From assembly GCA_037367405.1 (NCBI GenBank), contig JAZKJV010010134.1:434001-498000 (forward strand): a DNA stretch of 64,000 bases, in the 5' to 3' direction. Positions 23,573 through 33,451 of this stretch are shown here, in pieces. The notes beneath the pieces were generated by a model. The model was given only the letters and a program-made list of their open reading frames with translations, did no database searches and was not told where the DNA came from. Made by a program: the position numbers and the translations under genes. Numbering within the stretch: the first letter of the stretch is position 1; each line of letters opens with the position of its first letter. This DNA is from Ottelia alismoides. Lineage: Eukaryota > Streptophyta > Magnoliopsida > Alismatales > Hydrocharitaceae.

Positions 23573-24622
23573 ATGCGAATCGTTGTACTTAGTTTATGTG
23601 TGGCATTTCTTCCAGCCCTACTTAGCCATCCGTCATCTGCGGCAACACGCGACGGCAGTTTTGAAATTTACTGGGTCGATGTCGAAGGTGGTGCAGCCAC
23701 GCTAATGGTCGCGCCGAGTGGAGAATCGCTATTAATCGACACCGGTAATGCTGGTCTTCGCGATCCCGGCCGCATCGCCAAGGTGGCGACGGAGGCTGCG
23801 AAACTAAAGCGTATCGATCATTTGATAACCACACACTACCATTCCGATCACTTTGGCGGTGCGTCAACTCTGGCAAAGTTGATTCCAATCGGCAAAGTTT
23901 ATGACAATGGCACCTTTGAAGGAATGCCTGATAATCCTGGTAAGGAATACTTTGAGTTTCCCTGCGAGAGTCGAAGCGTGATGAAACCAGGTGACCAGTT
24001 GCAACTCAATGCAGCTCAAGAATCAGGAAACCCTGTTCGGCTTCGTTGCATTGGAGCTCGCCAGCAGTTTATCGCTGCCCAAGCTTCGGATCCGATGAAT
24101 GACAAGATCTGCGCGACCTGCCGCGAGAAAGAACGAGATGGATCCGACAATGCCAATAGCATCGTGATGTTGGTGGACTTTGGACACTTCCGTTTTTTTG
24201 ACGGTGGCGATCTGACCTGGAATCAGGAAACGAAATTGGTTTGTCCAAAGAACTTGCTCGGTGACGTAGATGTTTATCAAGTAACCCATCATGGTCTGGA
24301 CAGCAGCAACAATCCGGTAGTTCTGCAAACCATTCAACCTAAAGTTGCCATCATGAATAATGGTGATCGCAAAGGTTGCTTGCCTGAAGTGTTCGCAAAC
24401 CTGAAAGCCACTCCATCCATCGAAGCGATTTTCCAGTTGCACAAAAACTTGCGACCCGATGGGTCGGTAAACAATGTTGACGATATCTTTATCGCCAATC
24501 ATGAATCGTCTGAAAAGTGTGCGGGACATTTTGTTAAACTGGCCGTTGCGGCCGATTCGCTTACCTATACCGTTTCGATTCCTCATACGGGTTTAAGTCG
24601 ACAATTCAGTACGAAGAAGTAG
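23573..24622 (+). CDS. secreted metallo-beta-lactamase-fold hydrolase (ComEC/Rec2-C type)
   Basis: A 349-residue protein from the ATG at 23573, which begins a signal peptide (MRIVVLSLCVAFLPALL); the frame also extends upstream without signal character. The metal site is THYHSDHFGG (HxHxDH), with further ligands probably in DGGDLTW and VTHHGLDSS, and the N-terminal strand IYWVDVEGGAATLMVAPSGESLLIDTG is typical of ComEC/Rec2-related and lipase-like MBL proteins. It would act as a metal-dependent hydrolase in the periplasm or outside the cell. It shares no operon with the following gene beyond a 9-base gap, so co-transcription with the zinc-ribbon protein is likely. The substrate is unknown. Confidence 0.9.
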   Translation: MRIVVLSLCVAFLPALLSHPSSAATRDGSFEIYWVDVEGGAATLMVAPSGESLLIDTGNAGLRDPGRIAKVATEAAKLKRIDHLITTHYHSDHFGGASTLAKLIPIGKVYDNGTFEGMPDNPGKEYFEFPCESRSVMKPGDQLQLNAAQESGNPVRLRCIGARQQFIAAQASDPMNDKICATCREKERDGSDNANSIVMLVDFGHFRFFDGGDLTWNQETKLVCPKNLLGDVDVYQVTHHGLDSSNNPVVLQTIQPKVAIMNNGDRKGCLPEVFANLKATPSIEAIFQLHKNLRPDGSVNNVDDIFIANHESSEKCAGHFVKLAVAADSLTYTVSIPHTGLSRQFSTKK

Positions 24623-24630
24623 AGTCCACG

Positions 24631-26574
24631 ATGAACTTCTGTCAGAGCACATGTCCAGCTTGCCAGAATGGGATCGGTTTCAAGCCACCCAAGCTGGGCA
24701 CGGTCCGCTTGACTTGTCCGAAGTGCAATCATCAGTTTTTGTATGAAGTGGTGGTTGAACCTGCGGCAAGCGATGCATTTCTCGAACAACTTTCATCAGC
24801 CCCCATCCCAACTACACAACGCCCAACCGGATTTGATGGCCTGCAGCCAAGACGCAATCTTCGTCGCAACAAGACCAGCGTTTTCCTCCCAGTTTTACTT
24901 GCCTTTCTAGGGACCGTTGGCTTGGGCGGCGCAATCCTTGTTGTCGCTGTTGTCATTTACTTGAGCAAGCAGGTTGGCGACGGAGGATTTGCGTCACAAC
25001 TAAACAGTGGAAGCATTACGTCAGTATTACCGCTTGGAATGGGTTTTGACACGTTGCAGCGTGTGCAATCAGATATTGAATCCGAATGTGCACGAATTGA
25101 GGCAATAGGCAAAACCGTTCCGCCTGACGATCAATCGCCGCAGAAGGCGTTGGAGTTTAAGTCTAGTGCGGACAAATTATTTGAATTGACACTTCGATGC
25201 TGTCGACTGGAACCCGTTCCGACTGCGTTTGAAGATCTGCTGCTTCTGACGGAACCATTCATACCGCTTTCCAGGGAGCAAAAGCAGAAATTAGCTACGA
25301 TGAATACCGAGCAGAAGAGAGCTTACGCTCAGGAACTCCGCGAAGCATTCAGAAGCAAACCTCCCGAGCCGCATCCCTTTTGGCGTGAAGATGGAAATGC
25401 GGGTGATGATCGACCCGTTACCAAAGCCATCAGCGAACTGACTCGTTCAAGGGCATCCGCTTACCTCGCATTAAATGTTGTCGTCGAATTGCCAAGTCCA
25501 TTCTCCAATGAGGCCGACTTGTTCAAATGGTCGGATGACGAGCGCGTTCTGATCGCCACTACCTACTTGCAAGGCCGTCTCAGCAGAGACTTTCTACGGG
25601 CCTTCGCTTCCGTGGAATCGCCAACTCCGTCACAAGCAACATTGCGTGCTATCCACGATGCCATCGATCGATACACTGCGGAAGCGATGGAACTAAGCAA
25701 GCGGGTAACTTGGTCAAACCGAATTCTGGTCAATATCCCCAAGAACAATCCATATTCCCTTCATCAAGCTACTGCGCAATGGACCTATCTGCGCGTCAAG
25801 CCACTGTTGCTTGCGAGATCGGCCGATCCGCAGCTTGAGTTCGCCTGTAAAGATTATGAAAAAGTGCTCGAGGCAATTGACGAACTGAAGTTTGATTCGA
25901 GGTTTAGCTTGACCAATTCTTCCTATGAACGTTATCAAGACATGCTTAAAGAGGAAAAACGCAAGCAAGAACAAATCTTGGCAAAGCTTGAAGAGCAAAA
26001 TCGTCGCGCCGATCAGCAACGCGCAGAAGCTCTGCAAAAGGAACGTGATCGCGAAAAAGAGAAATTGGCTGCCGCCGAACGTCAACGCAAATCAGTTGAA
26101 GATCGGGCCGCGGCAGAAGAAAAAGCTCGGGAGGATTATCGGCGCCGTCTTGAAGATCAACTTGCTGCACAGAATGCTATCGCCGATGCACAGCGCTTTG
26201 GTGGGGCAGAATCGCCGCCAGGATTTGGGCCGCCACCAGGCTTTGGTGGACCACCTGGTTTTGGAAATCCACCTTCTGGTGCGGGTCCGAGGTTCCAACA
26301 ACCTAGCCCCCTGGAAACGCCAAATGCGACCAATCAAAATGTGATCATTGAAGTTGCGAAGGTGAAATCCAACGACTCGATGCACTATTCGCAAATGCTG
26401 GTGCAAGATCTGCTAAAGTACAGTCCCTCCGTAAACATTAGTAACGGCGCGATGAAAATCTCGCTCAAGCGTTACGACCAACCCCTTGAATCGCTAAGGG
26501 CTCTTTTGCCGTTTCTGATCATCGAACGTATCGACGAAAAGAATCGAATCATTAGGGCTCGTGAAGCGAATTAA
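24631..26574 (+). CDS. zinc-ribbon membrane protein with coiled coil, unknown function
   Basis: A 647-residue protein not assigned to a family. The first 35 residues form a zinc ribbon (CPAC ... CPKC) followed by a basic stretch. A single transmembrane helix lies near residues 88-112 (VLLAFLGTVGLGGAILVVAVVIYL). The large remainder is mostly helical; around residues 435-515 a highly charged coiled coil is evident (KEEKRKQEQILAKLEEQNRRAD and following), then a Pro/Gly-rich linker (PPGFGPPPGFGG) and a C-terminal globular segment with FLIIERIDEKNRII. The start ATG is nine bases after the MBL-fold stop. The topology is therefore a cytoplasmic zinc ribbon and an outside coiled-coil arm, or the reverse. 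It may be a scaffold or stress-sensing protein; that is speculation. Confidence 0.75.
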   Translation: MNFCQSTCPACQNGIGFKPPKLGTVRLTCPKCNHQFLYEVVVEPAASDAFLEQLSSAPIPTTQRPTGFDGLQPRRNLRRNKTSVFLPVLLAFLGTVGLGGAILVVAVVIYLSKQVGDGGFASQLNSGSITSVLPLGMGFDTLQRVQSDIESECARIEAIGKTVPPDDQSPQKALEFKSSADKLFELTLRCCRLEPVPTAFEDLLLLTEPFIPLSREQKQKLATMNTEQKRAYAQELREAFRSKPPEPHPFWREDGNAGDDRPVTKAISELTRSRASAYLALNVVVELPSPFSNEADLFKWSDDERVLIATTYLQGRLSRDFLRAFASVESPTPSQATLRAIHDAIDRYTAEAMELSKRVTWSNRILVNIPKNNPYSLHQATAQWTYLRVKPLLLARSADPQLEFACKDYEKVLEAIDELKFDSRFSLTNSSYERYQDMLKEEKRKQEQILAKLEEQNRRADQQRAEALQKERDREKEKLAAAERQRKSVEDRAAAEEKAREDYRRRLEDQLAAQNAIADAQRFGGAESPPGFGPPPGFGGPPGFGNPPSGAGPRFQQPSPLETPNATNQNVIIEVAKVKSNDSMHYSQMLVQDLLKYSPSVNISNGAMKISLKRYDQPLESLRALLPFLIIERIDEKNRIIRAREAN

Positions 26575-26598
26575 CCAACTCCCCGCTATTGGCCTACC

Positions 26599-29313
26599 AT
26601 GAATAAAATCGGTATTACAACCGCCAGCTTTATTGGCATATTTGCACTTCTCAGCTTTTCTGTTGTTGCCCAAGACACGACACCCAAATCAGACGAACTG
26701 CAGTATCAAGTTGGACGTTGGCGCGATGACGTGATCGTTACGCCGGTCAATCAACTTCTAACGCCATACGGAAAACAGGTCGAGTTGGCCGGTTTACGGC
26801 CTCAAGCCATGGCCTTGTCACCGGATTCAAAGCTATTGGTCGTTGCTGGCAAGACGAACGAATTGGTCGTAATCGATCCCAGCGAAGGCACAATTCTGCA
26901 ACGCGTTGAATTGCCAAATGAAGGTCAGCACGAAGCCCCCACGAATGTCGCATCACCGAACATTTTGAAGCCGGACAAGCAAGGTCAAGTTAGCTATACA
27001 GGATTAATCTTTTCGAAGGATGGCAAACAGATCTTCATGAGCAATGTTGCCGGTTCGATCAAAGTGTTCACTGTGCAAGATGGTCAAGTCACCGGCTCGC
27101 ATACTTTACCTTTGCCAACTGCTGACGCTCCACGTCGAAAACCGGAGATTCCCAGTGGCTTGGCACTTTCAAAGGATGGCTTGTCGCTATACGTATGCGG
27201 TAACCTTTCCAATCAATTGATCGAGATCGATGCCAAGAACGGAAGCTTGAAACGAAAGATGGAAGTTGGTGTGGCTCCATACGATGTGCTCATTGTTGGT
27301 GACAAAGCTTTCGTAAGTAACTGGGGTGGTCGCAGGCCAAGCGAAGGTGATCTTGTTGGACCGGCCGGTCGTGGAACCACCGTTCGAGTTGACGCCATTC
27401 GACATATTGCCAGTGAAGGCTCGGTTAGCGTCATCAATCTGCTAACTGGGAAGTTGGAGAAAGAGATACTTACTGGACTTCATGCGTCTGCATTGGCCGT
27501 ATCACCTGATGGAAAATATGTTGTTTGTGCGAATGCGGGCAGTGACAACCTGTCCATTATCGATGTGCAAACACTGCAGATCGTCGAAACCGTTTGGACA
27601 AAATCCAATCCGGCGGAGTTGTTTGGGGCTTCACCCAACGCTCTCGCTTTTGCGCCAGATGGCGATCACTTGTACGTGGCCAATGGTACTCAAAACGCAA
27701 TCGGAGTGATCGAGTTCGATCCGGAAGACAAAGGAGAGACTCGCCTAGTAGGCTTGATACCGGTCGGTTGGTTTCCCGGTGCGGTTGTCTTTGATTCGCA
27801 GCGCAAGCAGATTTGCGTCGCCAACATTAAAGGGCTTCCGATCAAACCTAAGGTTCAAGGTGGCAAAGAAGGAAAAGAAGGATTCAACTCGCATCACTAT
27901 CATGGCAGCGTGTCGTTAGCCAAGCTTCCCAAGGACCAAGACGAATTGGCAAAGTTGTCCGAACGCGTTGCCAAGAACATGCGAAGACCAGCGATTGCCA
28001 ACACGGCGCTAAAGCCACGAGAAAACATTGCGCCAAAAGCCATTCCGGATCGCATCGGTGAACCGAGCTTAATCAAACACTGCGTTTACATCATCAAAGA
28101 AAATCGTACCTATGATCAAGTCTTCGGTGCACTGCCTGAAGGACGTGGCAAGCCAGAACTGTGTATTTTCGGCGAAGACATCACTCCCAATCTGCATAAG
28201 ATCGTCCGTGAATTTCACCTGTTAGACAATACCTATTGCGCCGGTATTCTCAGTGCGGACGGTCATCAATGGAGTACGACCGCGTTTAGTACAGACTACA
28301 TGGAAAAAAGCTTTGCTGGTTTTCCTCGCAGCTATCCAGATGGCATGGGAGAAGATGAATCTGATGCACTTGCCTATTCGCCTGCTGGGTTCATCTGGGA
28401 TAATGCGGTCGCCCACAAAAAGACCATTCGCAATTACGGCGAATTCATGAAACCGAAAGTTCGTTATCGCGACCCTAGCAAAAAGGGTTCACCGAACTAC
28501 ATGGCCTGCTACCGAACTTGGAAAGGTGAAACCGATGAAGTCATCTTTGAGAGCGAACCCGCTGTAGAATCGGTTCGTCCTTTTTCGCCAACCGCTTACG
28601 TTGGCTGGGACATGTCGGTGCCAGACCAATTCCGAGCCGATTTCATCATCAAGGAATTGAAGGAGTTCGAAGCCAAGGGTGAATTCCCGAACTTGACGAT
28701 CATCTGCTTGCCCAACGATCACACCAGTGGTACCAGTCCCAATTGCCCGACACCGGCCAGTTGCATGGCCGATGGTGATCTTGCCTTTGGCCGAATTGTC
28801 GAAGCGTTGAGCCATTCTAAATTCTGGCCCCAGATGGCCATATTTGCCATAGAAGATGATCCACAAGCCGGTTGGGACCACGTTAGCGGATACCGCACTA
28901 CCGCTTTTTGCATTAGCCCTTACGCCAAACGCAAAACAACGGTTACGACTCAGTTTAACACGACCAGTATCATCCGAACCATTGAGCAGATACTGGCATT
29001 ACCGCCTATGAACCAGTTCGATGCAAGCGCCAATCCTATGTTCGACTGTTTTGTCGATAAACCCGATCTCACGCCATACAAAGCTGTCCCCAACAAAGTT
29101 CCGCTCGATCAGATGAATCCTAGCCCAGCCGCGATGCTCGACAAAGTGCTCCGAGAGGATGCCATCGTTTCAGCAACGCTAAACTTCCGCGAAGTCGACA
29201 AAGCGCCCGAAGATGTTTTGAATCGAATTCTGTGGCGCTCCATGAAAGGCAGTCAGATTCCCTATCCAGAATGGGCTGTGACAAGTGTCGATGATGATGA
29301 TGACGACGAGTAG
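26599..29313 (+). CDS. YncE-type beta-propeller fused to a phosphoesterase (alkaline phosphatase superfamily)
   Basis: A 904-residue secreted protein with a signal peptide. Residues about 50-450 form a YVTN/YncE seven-bladed propeller with repeated SPDSKLLVVAGKTNELVVIDP-like phrases. Residues about 490-860 are a phosphoesterase domain of the acid phosphatase/phospholipase C type: YIIKENRTYDQVFG, HQWSTTAFSTDY, NDHTSG and AIEDDPQAGWDHVSGYRT. This two-domain pairing is recurrent in planctomycetes and related bacteria. The likely role is extracellular or periplasmic hydrolysis of phosphate esters, with the propeller as a docking module. The C-terminus ends in an acidic tail, DDDDDDE, whose codons also make the Met-rich start of the next gene, which overlaps by up to 23 bases. 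Confidence 0.9.
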   Translation: MNKIGITTASFIGIFALLSFSVVAQDTTPKSDELQYQVGRWRDDVIVTPVNQLLTPYGKQVELAGLRPQAMALSPDSKLLVVAGKTNELVVIDPSEGTILQRVELPNEGQHEAPTNVASPNILKPDKQGQVSYTGLIFSKDGKQIFMSNVAGSIKVFTVQDGQVTGSHTLPLPTADAPRRKPEIPSGLALSKDGLSLYVCGNLSNQLIEIDAKNGSLKRKMEVGVAPYDVLIVGDKAFVSNWGGRRPSEGDLVGPAGRGTTVRVDAIRHIASEGSVSVINLLTGKLEKEILTGLHASALAVSPDGKYVVCANAGSDNLSIIDVQTLQIVETVWTKSNPAELFGASPNALAFAPDGDHLYVANGTQNAIGVIEFDPEDKGETRLVGLIPVGWFPGAVVFDSQRKQICVANIKGLPIKPKVQGGKEGKEGFNSHHYHGSVSLAKLPKDQDELAKLSERVAKNMRRPAIANTALKPRENIAPKAIPDRIGEPSLIKHCVYIIKENRTYDQVFGALPEGRGKPELCIFGEDITPNLHKIVREFHLLDNTYCAGILSADGHQWSTTAFSTDYMEKSFAGFPRSYPDGMGEDESDALAYSPAGFIWDNAVAHKKTIRNYGEFMKPKVRYRDPSKKGSPNYMACYRTWKGETDEVIFESEPAVESVRPFSPTAYVGWDMSVPDQFRADFIIKELKEFEAKGEFPNLTIICLPNDHTSGTSPNCPTPASCMADGDLAFGRIVEALSHSKFWPQMAIFAIEDDPQAGWDHVSGYRTTAFCISPYAKRKTTVTTQFNTTSIIRTIEQILALPPMNQFDASANPMFDCFVDKPDLTPYKAVPNKVPLDQMNPSPAAMLDKVLREDAIVSATLNFREVDKAPEDVLNRILWRSMKGSQIPYPEWAVTSVDDDDDDE

Positions 29314-32179
29314 AGACAACAGTTGGTCGTTGCTTTTCCCTCTGGCAATTTTTGTTGCCTTGCTCTCAAACGCGACAACAATCGCCGAAGATCCACCTAA
29401 GCTGGAATTGTTAATTCGAAATGGCCGGGTGATCGATGGCACCGGCGGGCCCTGGTATGTCGCCGATATCGGCATTCGATCTGGCAAGATCGAACGTATC
29501 GGCGTCATCGATGCCAACGAATCGGATCGCGTCATCGACGCCACCGGCCTGATCGTCGCTCCCGGCTTTATCGACATGATGGGCCAGAACGCAACGCCGA
29601 TGATGTTGGATCCCAAGTCGGCGTTAAACCTGTTGACTCAGGGAATCACCACGATCAACGCTGGCGAGGGTGGTTCAGCAGCTCCACTGAACGATCGTGA
29701 TGGAGCGAGAATGGGCTGGACTACGATGTCCGAGTACTTTGCGTTACTCGATTCGAGTGGATTGCCAGTAAACGTCGCTCAAACGATTGGGCACACGCAA
29801 GTCAGATCAATGGTGTTAGGCGACAGTGACCGGCGGCCAAGTGTGGCAGAATTGGATCGCATGCGCGGGATGGTCCGTGAAGCGATGCAGGCTGGCGCGA
29901 TCGGAGTCTCAACCGCGTTAATCTATCCACCAGCCGTTTATGCACCGACCGAAGAGATTGTGGCGTTGGCAAAGGTAGCTGGCGAATTTGGCGGCAAGTA
30001 TTTCACGCATATGCGCAATGAAGGTGATCGACTATTGGAGGCCATTGACGAAGCGATCGATATTGGACAGAGCGCCAAGACTCCCGTGCACATCTTTCAT
30101 TTGAAGACCGCAGGCAAGCAGAACTGGGTAAAGATGCCTTTGGCGATCGCTCGAATCCAGGCCGCTCGCTCGCAAGGATTGCAAGTAACCGCTGATGTTT
30201 ATCCCTATGTCAACAACGGACTTGGGGTGAGTGCCCTGATTCACCCTCGACATTTTGCGGCCGGTATGGAGAAGTTTCTAAAGGCAATTGATTCCAGTGA
30301 ACTAAGAGCGGAGATTCGTCGCGAAATGGAGACGACGGAAGGTTGGGAGAATTGGTTCCGCCATGTTGGCTATGATTGGGGAAAGATTGTCATTGGTAAA
30401 ACCACGGATCGAAAATTCGACGCGCATTTAGGGCACAGTATCCAAGACGCCGCCGGATCCCTTGGCCAGGACCCTTGGGACACATTTTTCGATCTCGTGC
30501 GAGCGGATGCGTTTGTGCTTCCGCAAAGTATGTCGGAAGCAAACAAAGTCCTGGCGATTCAACAAGATTTTTTGTCGTTTTGTACCGATGTCGGTCCAGC
30601 GGGTGGCGACAGCTTTGCCTCACACCCTAGGGCTTACGGCGCTTTTCCAAGATTGCTTTCCAACTATGTACGCAATTTAGGAGCGATATCTTTGGAGCGT
30701 GCGATTGCCAAGGCTAGCTCACTAGCGGCGAACAACATCATGGCCTACGATCGCGGTCGCATCGCACCCGGATTGGCAGCCGATATCATTGTTTTTGATT
30801 ACGCATCATTGAAGGATCAAGCAACTTTCGAGAAGCCCGACGCAGTGGCCGAAGGTATGCGATTTGTGATGGTCAATGGCAAAGTCGTATTGGAAAATGG
30901 ACAACTGACCAAAGAACGACCGGGCCGTGTGCTGCGTGGTCCAGGATATGATGCCAAACGTGCGCCACATCGAATGGCCAATGGACTGGTGCCTGAAGAA
31001 CTGCTTGGCTTCGATCAACGCATGCGCGACTTCATGGAGTTGCATCATGTTCCTGGCGCCGCGGTTGCCATTACGCATCAAAGTCGAATCGTGTTCGCTC
31101 GCGGTTATGGTTACGCCGATGTCGCATCAGCCGAGCAGGTGCAACCGGAGAGCCTTTTTCGCATCGCGAGTATTTCAAAACCCATTACTGCAATGGCGAT
31201 CGTTCAGCTAGTTGAAAAAGGAAAACTGAAACTTGATGATCAAGTTTTCTCAGTATTGCCGTATGACCATGAATTGGCAGCGGCTGGCAAGGACTTGGAT
31301 GTTCGACTGAAACAAATTACCATTCGAAATCTCCTGGAACACAGCGGTGGTTGGGACCGAGACGTTTCCTTTGATGCGATGTTCCGATCGGTGCGATTTG
31401 CTAACGAGCAAAACATGCCACCACCAGCTGATCAACGCGCGATTATCGCTTCGATGCTTAAACAGCCTCTTGATTTTTCGCCTGGCGAACGATACGCCTA
31501 TTCCAACTTTGGTTATTGTCTGCTTGGTCGAGTGATTGAACAGATGACCGGTAAAGGATACGAACAGTACGTTCAGAACGAGTTGCTGAAGCCACTTGGT
31601 ATTACTGGAATGCGACTTGGCAAGACGCGTCTGGCTGATCGAGCTGCTGGCGAAGTAAGGTACTACCAACCTGGACAAGGCAAATCGGTATTCGATAAGG
31701 ACCTTGGTCAAACTGTGCAGTTGCCGTACGGTGCCTGGAACCTGGAAGCGATGGATTCTCACGGCGGTTGGTTGGCCTCGGCCGTAGATTTAGCCAAACT
31801 TGCAACGGCATTTGATGATCCGAATCACTGCCCGGTGCTATCGAGCAAAAGCATTGAACTGATGTTTGCCAGACCAACGGGGGCACTTGGCTATGAGGCT
31901 GATGGCAAGCCCAAAGAAGTCTTCTACTCGTTAGGTTGGCAGAACCGAGTTGTCGAAAACGAAGGTGCTGAAACAAAGTCCAATAATGCGCAGCGATTCA
32001 ACCGGTGGCATACAGGTTCTTTGGATGGCACCGCAACTATACTGATTCGTCGTCATGATGGCATCAATATGGTTGCGCTATTGAACACTCGTGCCAGTCC
32101 AACCACCTCGCACCTCGGTCGCGAAATCGACAGTACTCTGCAACGGGCCATCAATGAAATTCGGCAGTGGCCAAAATGA
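29291..32179 (+). CDS. fusion of D-aminoacylase-like amidohydrolase and class C beta-lactamase-like domain
   Basis: About 962 residues from the first of four consecutive ATGs (29291-29302); a GTG two codons earlier is possible. A signal peptide follows. Residues about 30-560 are an amidohydrolase of the N-acyl-D-amino-acid deacylase type (RNGRVIDGTGGPW, APGFIDMMG, FTHMRNEGDR, HIFHLKTAG). The usual HxH after FID is replaced by MGQN and the usual metal Cys (NCGFS) by a Gly-Glu segment, so part of the metal site is missing. Residues about 590-950 are a class C beta-lactamase/esterase domain with SISK near 627, YSN near 737 and HTG near 906. The second half should be a serine hydrolase acting on peptidoglycan-like or ester substrates. 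The whole protein is exported and translationally coupled to the phosphoesterase gene. Confidence 0.85.
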   Translation: MMMMTTSRDNSWSLLFPLAIFVALLSNATTIAEDPPKLELLIRNGRVIDGTGGPWYVADIGIRSGKIERIGVIDANESDRVIDATGLIVAPGFIDMMGQNATPMMLDPKSALNLLTQGITTINAGEGGSAAPLNDRDGARMGWTTMSEYFALLDSSGLPVNVAQTIGHTQVRSMVLGDSDRRPSVAELDRMRGMVREAMQAGAIGVSTALIYPPAVYAPTEEIVALAKVAGEFGGKYFTHMRNEGDRLLEAIDEAIDIGQSAKTPVHIFHLKTAGKQNWVKMPLAIARIQAARSQGLQVTADVYPYVNNGLGVSALIHPRHFAAGMEKFLKAIDSSELRAEIRREMETTEGWENWFRHVGYDWGKIVIGKTTDRKFDAHLGHSIQDAAGSLGQDPWDTFFDLVRADAFVLPQSMSEANKVLAIQQDFLSFCTDVGPAGGDSFASHPRAYGAFPRLLSNYVRNLGAISLERAIAKASSLAANNIMAYDRGRIAPGLAADIIVFDYASLKDQATFEKPDAVAEGMRFVMVNGKVVLENGQLTKERPGRVLRGPGYDAKRAPHRMANGLVPEELLGFDQRMRDFMELHHVPGAAVAITHQSRIVFARGYGYADVASAEQVQPESLFRIASISKPITAMAIVQLVEKGKLKLDDQVFSVLPYDHELAAAGKDLDVRLKQITIRNLLEHSGGWDRDVSFDAMFRSVRFANEQNMPPPADQRAIIASMLKQPLDFSPGERYAYSNFGYCLLGRVIEQMTGKGYEQYVQNELLKPLGITGMRLGKTRLADRAAGEVRYYQPGQGKSVFDKDLGQTVQLPYGAWNLEAMDSHGGWLASAVDLAKLATAFDDPNHCPVLSSKSIELMFARPTGALGYEADGKPKEVFYSLGWQNRVVENEGAETKSNNAQRFNRWHTGSLDGTATILIRRHDGINMVALLNTRASPTTSHLGREIDSTLQRAINEIRQWPK

Positions 32180-32205
32180 TCATTTAGGAGGACCGGATTA
32201 ATACG

Positions 32206-33117
32206 ATGCGGCAACGATGGTATACCCAGCTAATGTCACGAATTGATTCTGCTGGATACTTTACCCAACCAAGCATAGATATTGGATATGGTGATTCCTT
32301 TATGTGCCTTCACCGACGATCGAACGGGATCTCGTCGGGTATGGCAGTATGGGCAGCGAAAGAAGGGCGCGTAATTGGCGAGCTAGGGCACGAAGTTCAG
32401 TATGAGTTACCGCAGTCTGCAGATGTATTTCAACTGTTAGTGGATGTCTTGGAGTCAAATGCAATCACAGATTCAATTATCGTCAAATATGATCTGGTGC
32501 AAATTAGGCTTCTGTCTTCTGAAACTCCACAAGTAGATTTAGACACAAGGCACTATAACTTTGACACCATTCAAAGTTCTCGCAACGAATTCAATCTAGC
32601 TTACTACGCGGCTGGAGTTTTGATCTACGCTGCCTCGTCGCTCCCGACTTCGCTGCTAGCTGACTATAAATTCGAACATGACAATCTTCGTTTTCCTCCA
32701 GAGTCGCTTTCTCCTCTGAAAGCTGCATCAATTTCTCGATTTGTTGGAATCCTTTCCGAAGCACAAAGCCATCACCTCGCGTCGCGGGTCTTGTTCTCGC
32801 TCAGACTTGAAGATTTGTGCACGGCGATTCTGCCAGATTCGATAGGGCTGGGTACCACGACATCTTTCGCATACGTCTATGCAGACACATCCATGGAAAG
32901 CTCCAGTGTGCAACTAGATGACATTTTCGCCATCCGCGAAGCATTTCCAAAGAAGATAGCAACGGTAAAAATGCAAAAACTAGCTTTGCTATTTCTCCAG
33001 TTTTACTTGGATCCAATAAGTTCGATTGCGAAACGACTCCTTGAGGACCGCCTTGTCACACGAGATGCGGTCCTGAATGCTTACAAAGAAGTTGAATTGA
33101 AAATACCGCAAGCCTAA
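32206..33117 (+). CDS. protein of unknown function
   Basis: A 303-residue protein with no signal peptide and no transmembrane helix. I recognise no family motif. It is rich in Ser and Leu, of mixed alpha/beta character, and begins MRQRWYTQLMSRIDSAGYF; a central segment reads YYAAGVLIYAASSLPTSLLADY. The first part (FMCLHRRSNGISSGMAVWAAKEGRVIGELG) could be a beta-sandwich. An AGGAGG lies 14 bases upstream of the start, longer than usual. It may belong to the unit with the preceding fusion protein (26-base gap). Hairpins follow downstream. It may be an orphan of the lineage. Confidence 0.6.
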   Translation: MRQRWYTQLMSRIDSAGYFTQPSIDIGYGDSFMCLHRRSNGISSGMAVWAAKEGRVIGELGHEVQYELPQSADVFQLLVDVLESNAITDSIIVKYDLVQIRLLSSETPQVDLDTRHYNFDTIQSSRNEFNLAYYAAGVLIYAASSLPTSLLADYKFEHDNLRFPPESLSPLKAASISRFVGILSEAQSHHLASRVLFSLRLEDLCTAILPDSIGLGTTTSFAYVYADTSMESSSVQLDDIFAIREAFPKKIATVKMQKLALLFLQFYLDPISSIAKRLLEDRLVTRDAVLNAYKEVELKIPQA

Positions 33118-33138
33118 GGCTGTGTTGAAGGAAAACAA

Positions 33139-33185
33139 GACCCGCCCGACGGGTCCCTAATGGGTCGAACCTGCCGGGTGCGACC
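33139..33185. repeat. two hairpins after the unknown gene, including GGTCGC repeat copy 2
   Basis: A first hairpin GACCCG / CGGGTC (33139-33155) and a second with arms GGTCGAACC and GGTGCGACC and loop TGCCG (33163-33185). The second is the same family as 13055-13077 with one unpaired position. They sit 20-70 bases past the stop of the unknown gene and could act as a terminator, though no T-run follows. The rest of the gap 33186-33451 has no gene that I can support. Confidence 0.6.
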
Positions 33186-33451
33186 AGTTATTGGAATAGC
33201 AAATGAGTCCTATCTACCTTGTAATGGCATTTCTGTCTGCCAAGGCGAGGCTCCTGACGAGCTACTTCCAGTTGTCAGCTAACTTTCACGCGCAATGGCC
33301 GCTAAGAACGATTGCTTTGTGAACGTTAGGCGGTTGAAAATAGAGGTTCCGCAAGAGTGTCCCCCACCGCTCTCTTTGCGTTGGACTTGGCGAGAAAACG
33401 GGAGGGCGACGCCACAAGTCTAAACATCTTTGCTCTGAACTTGGTCATACG

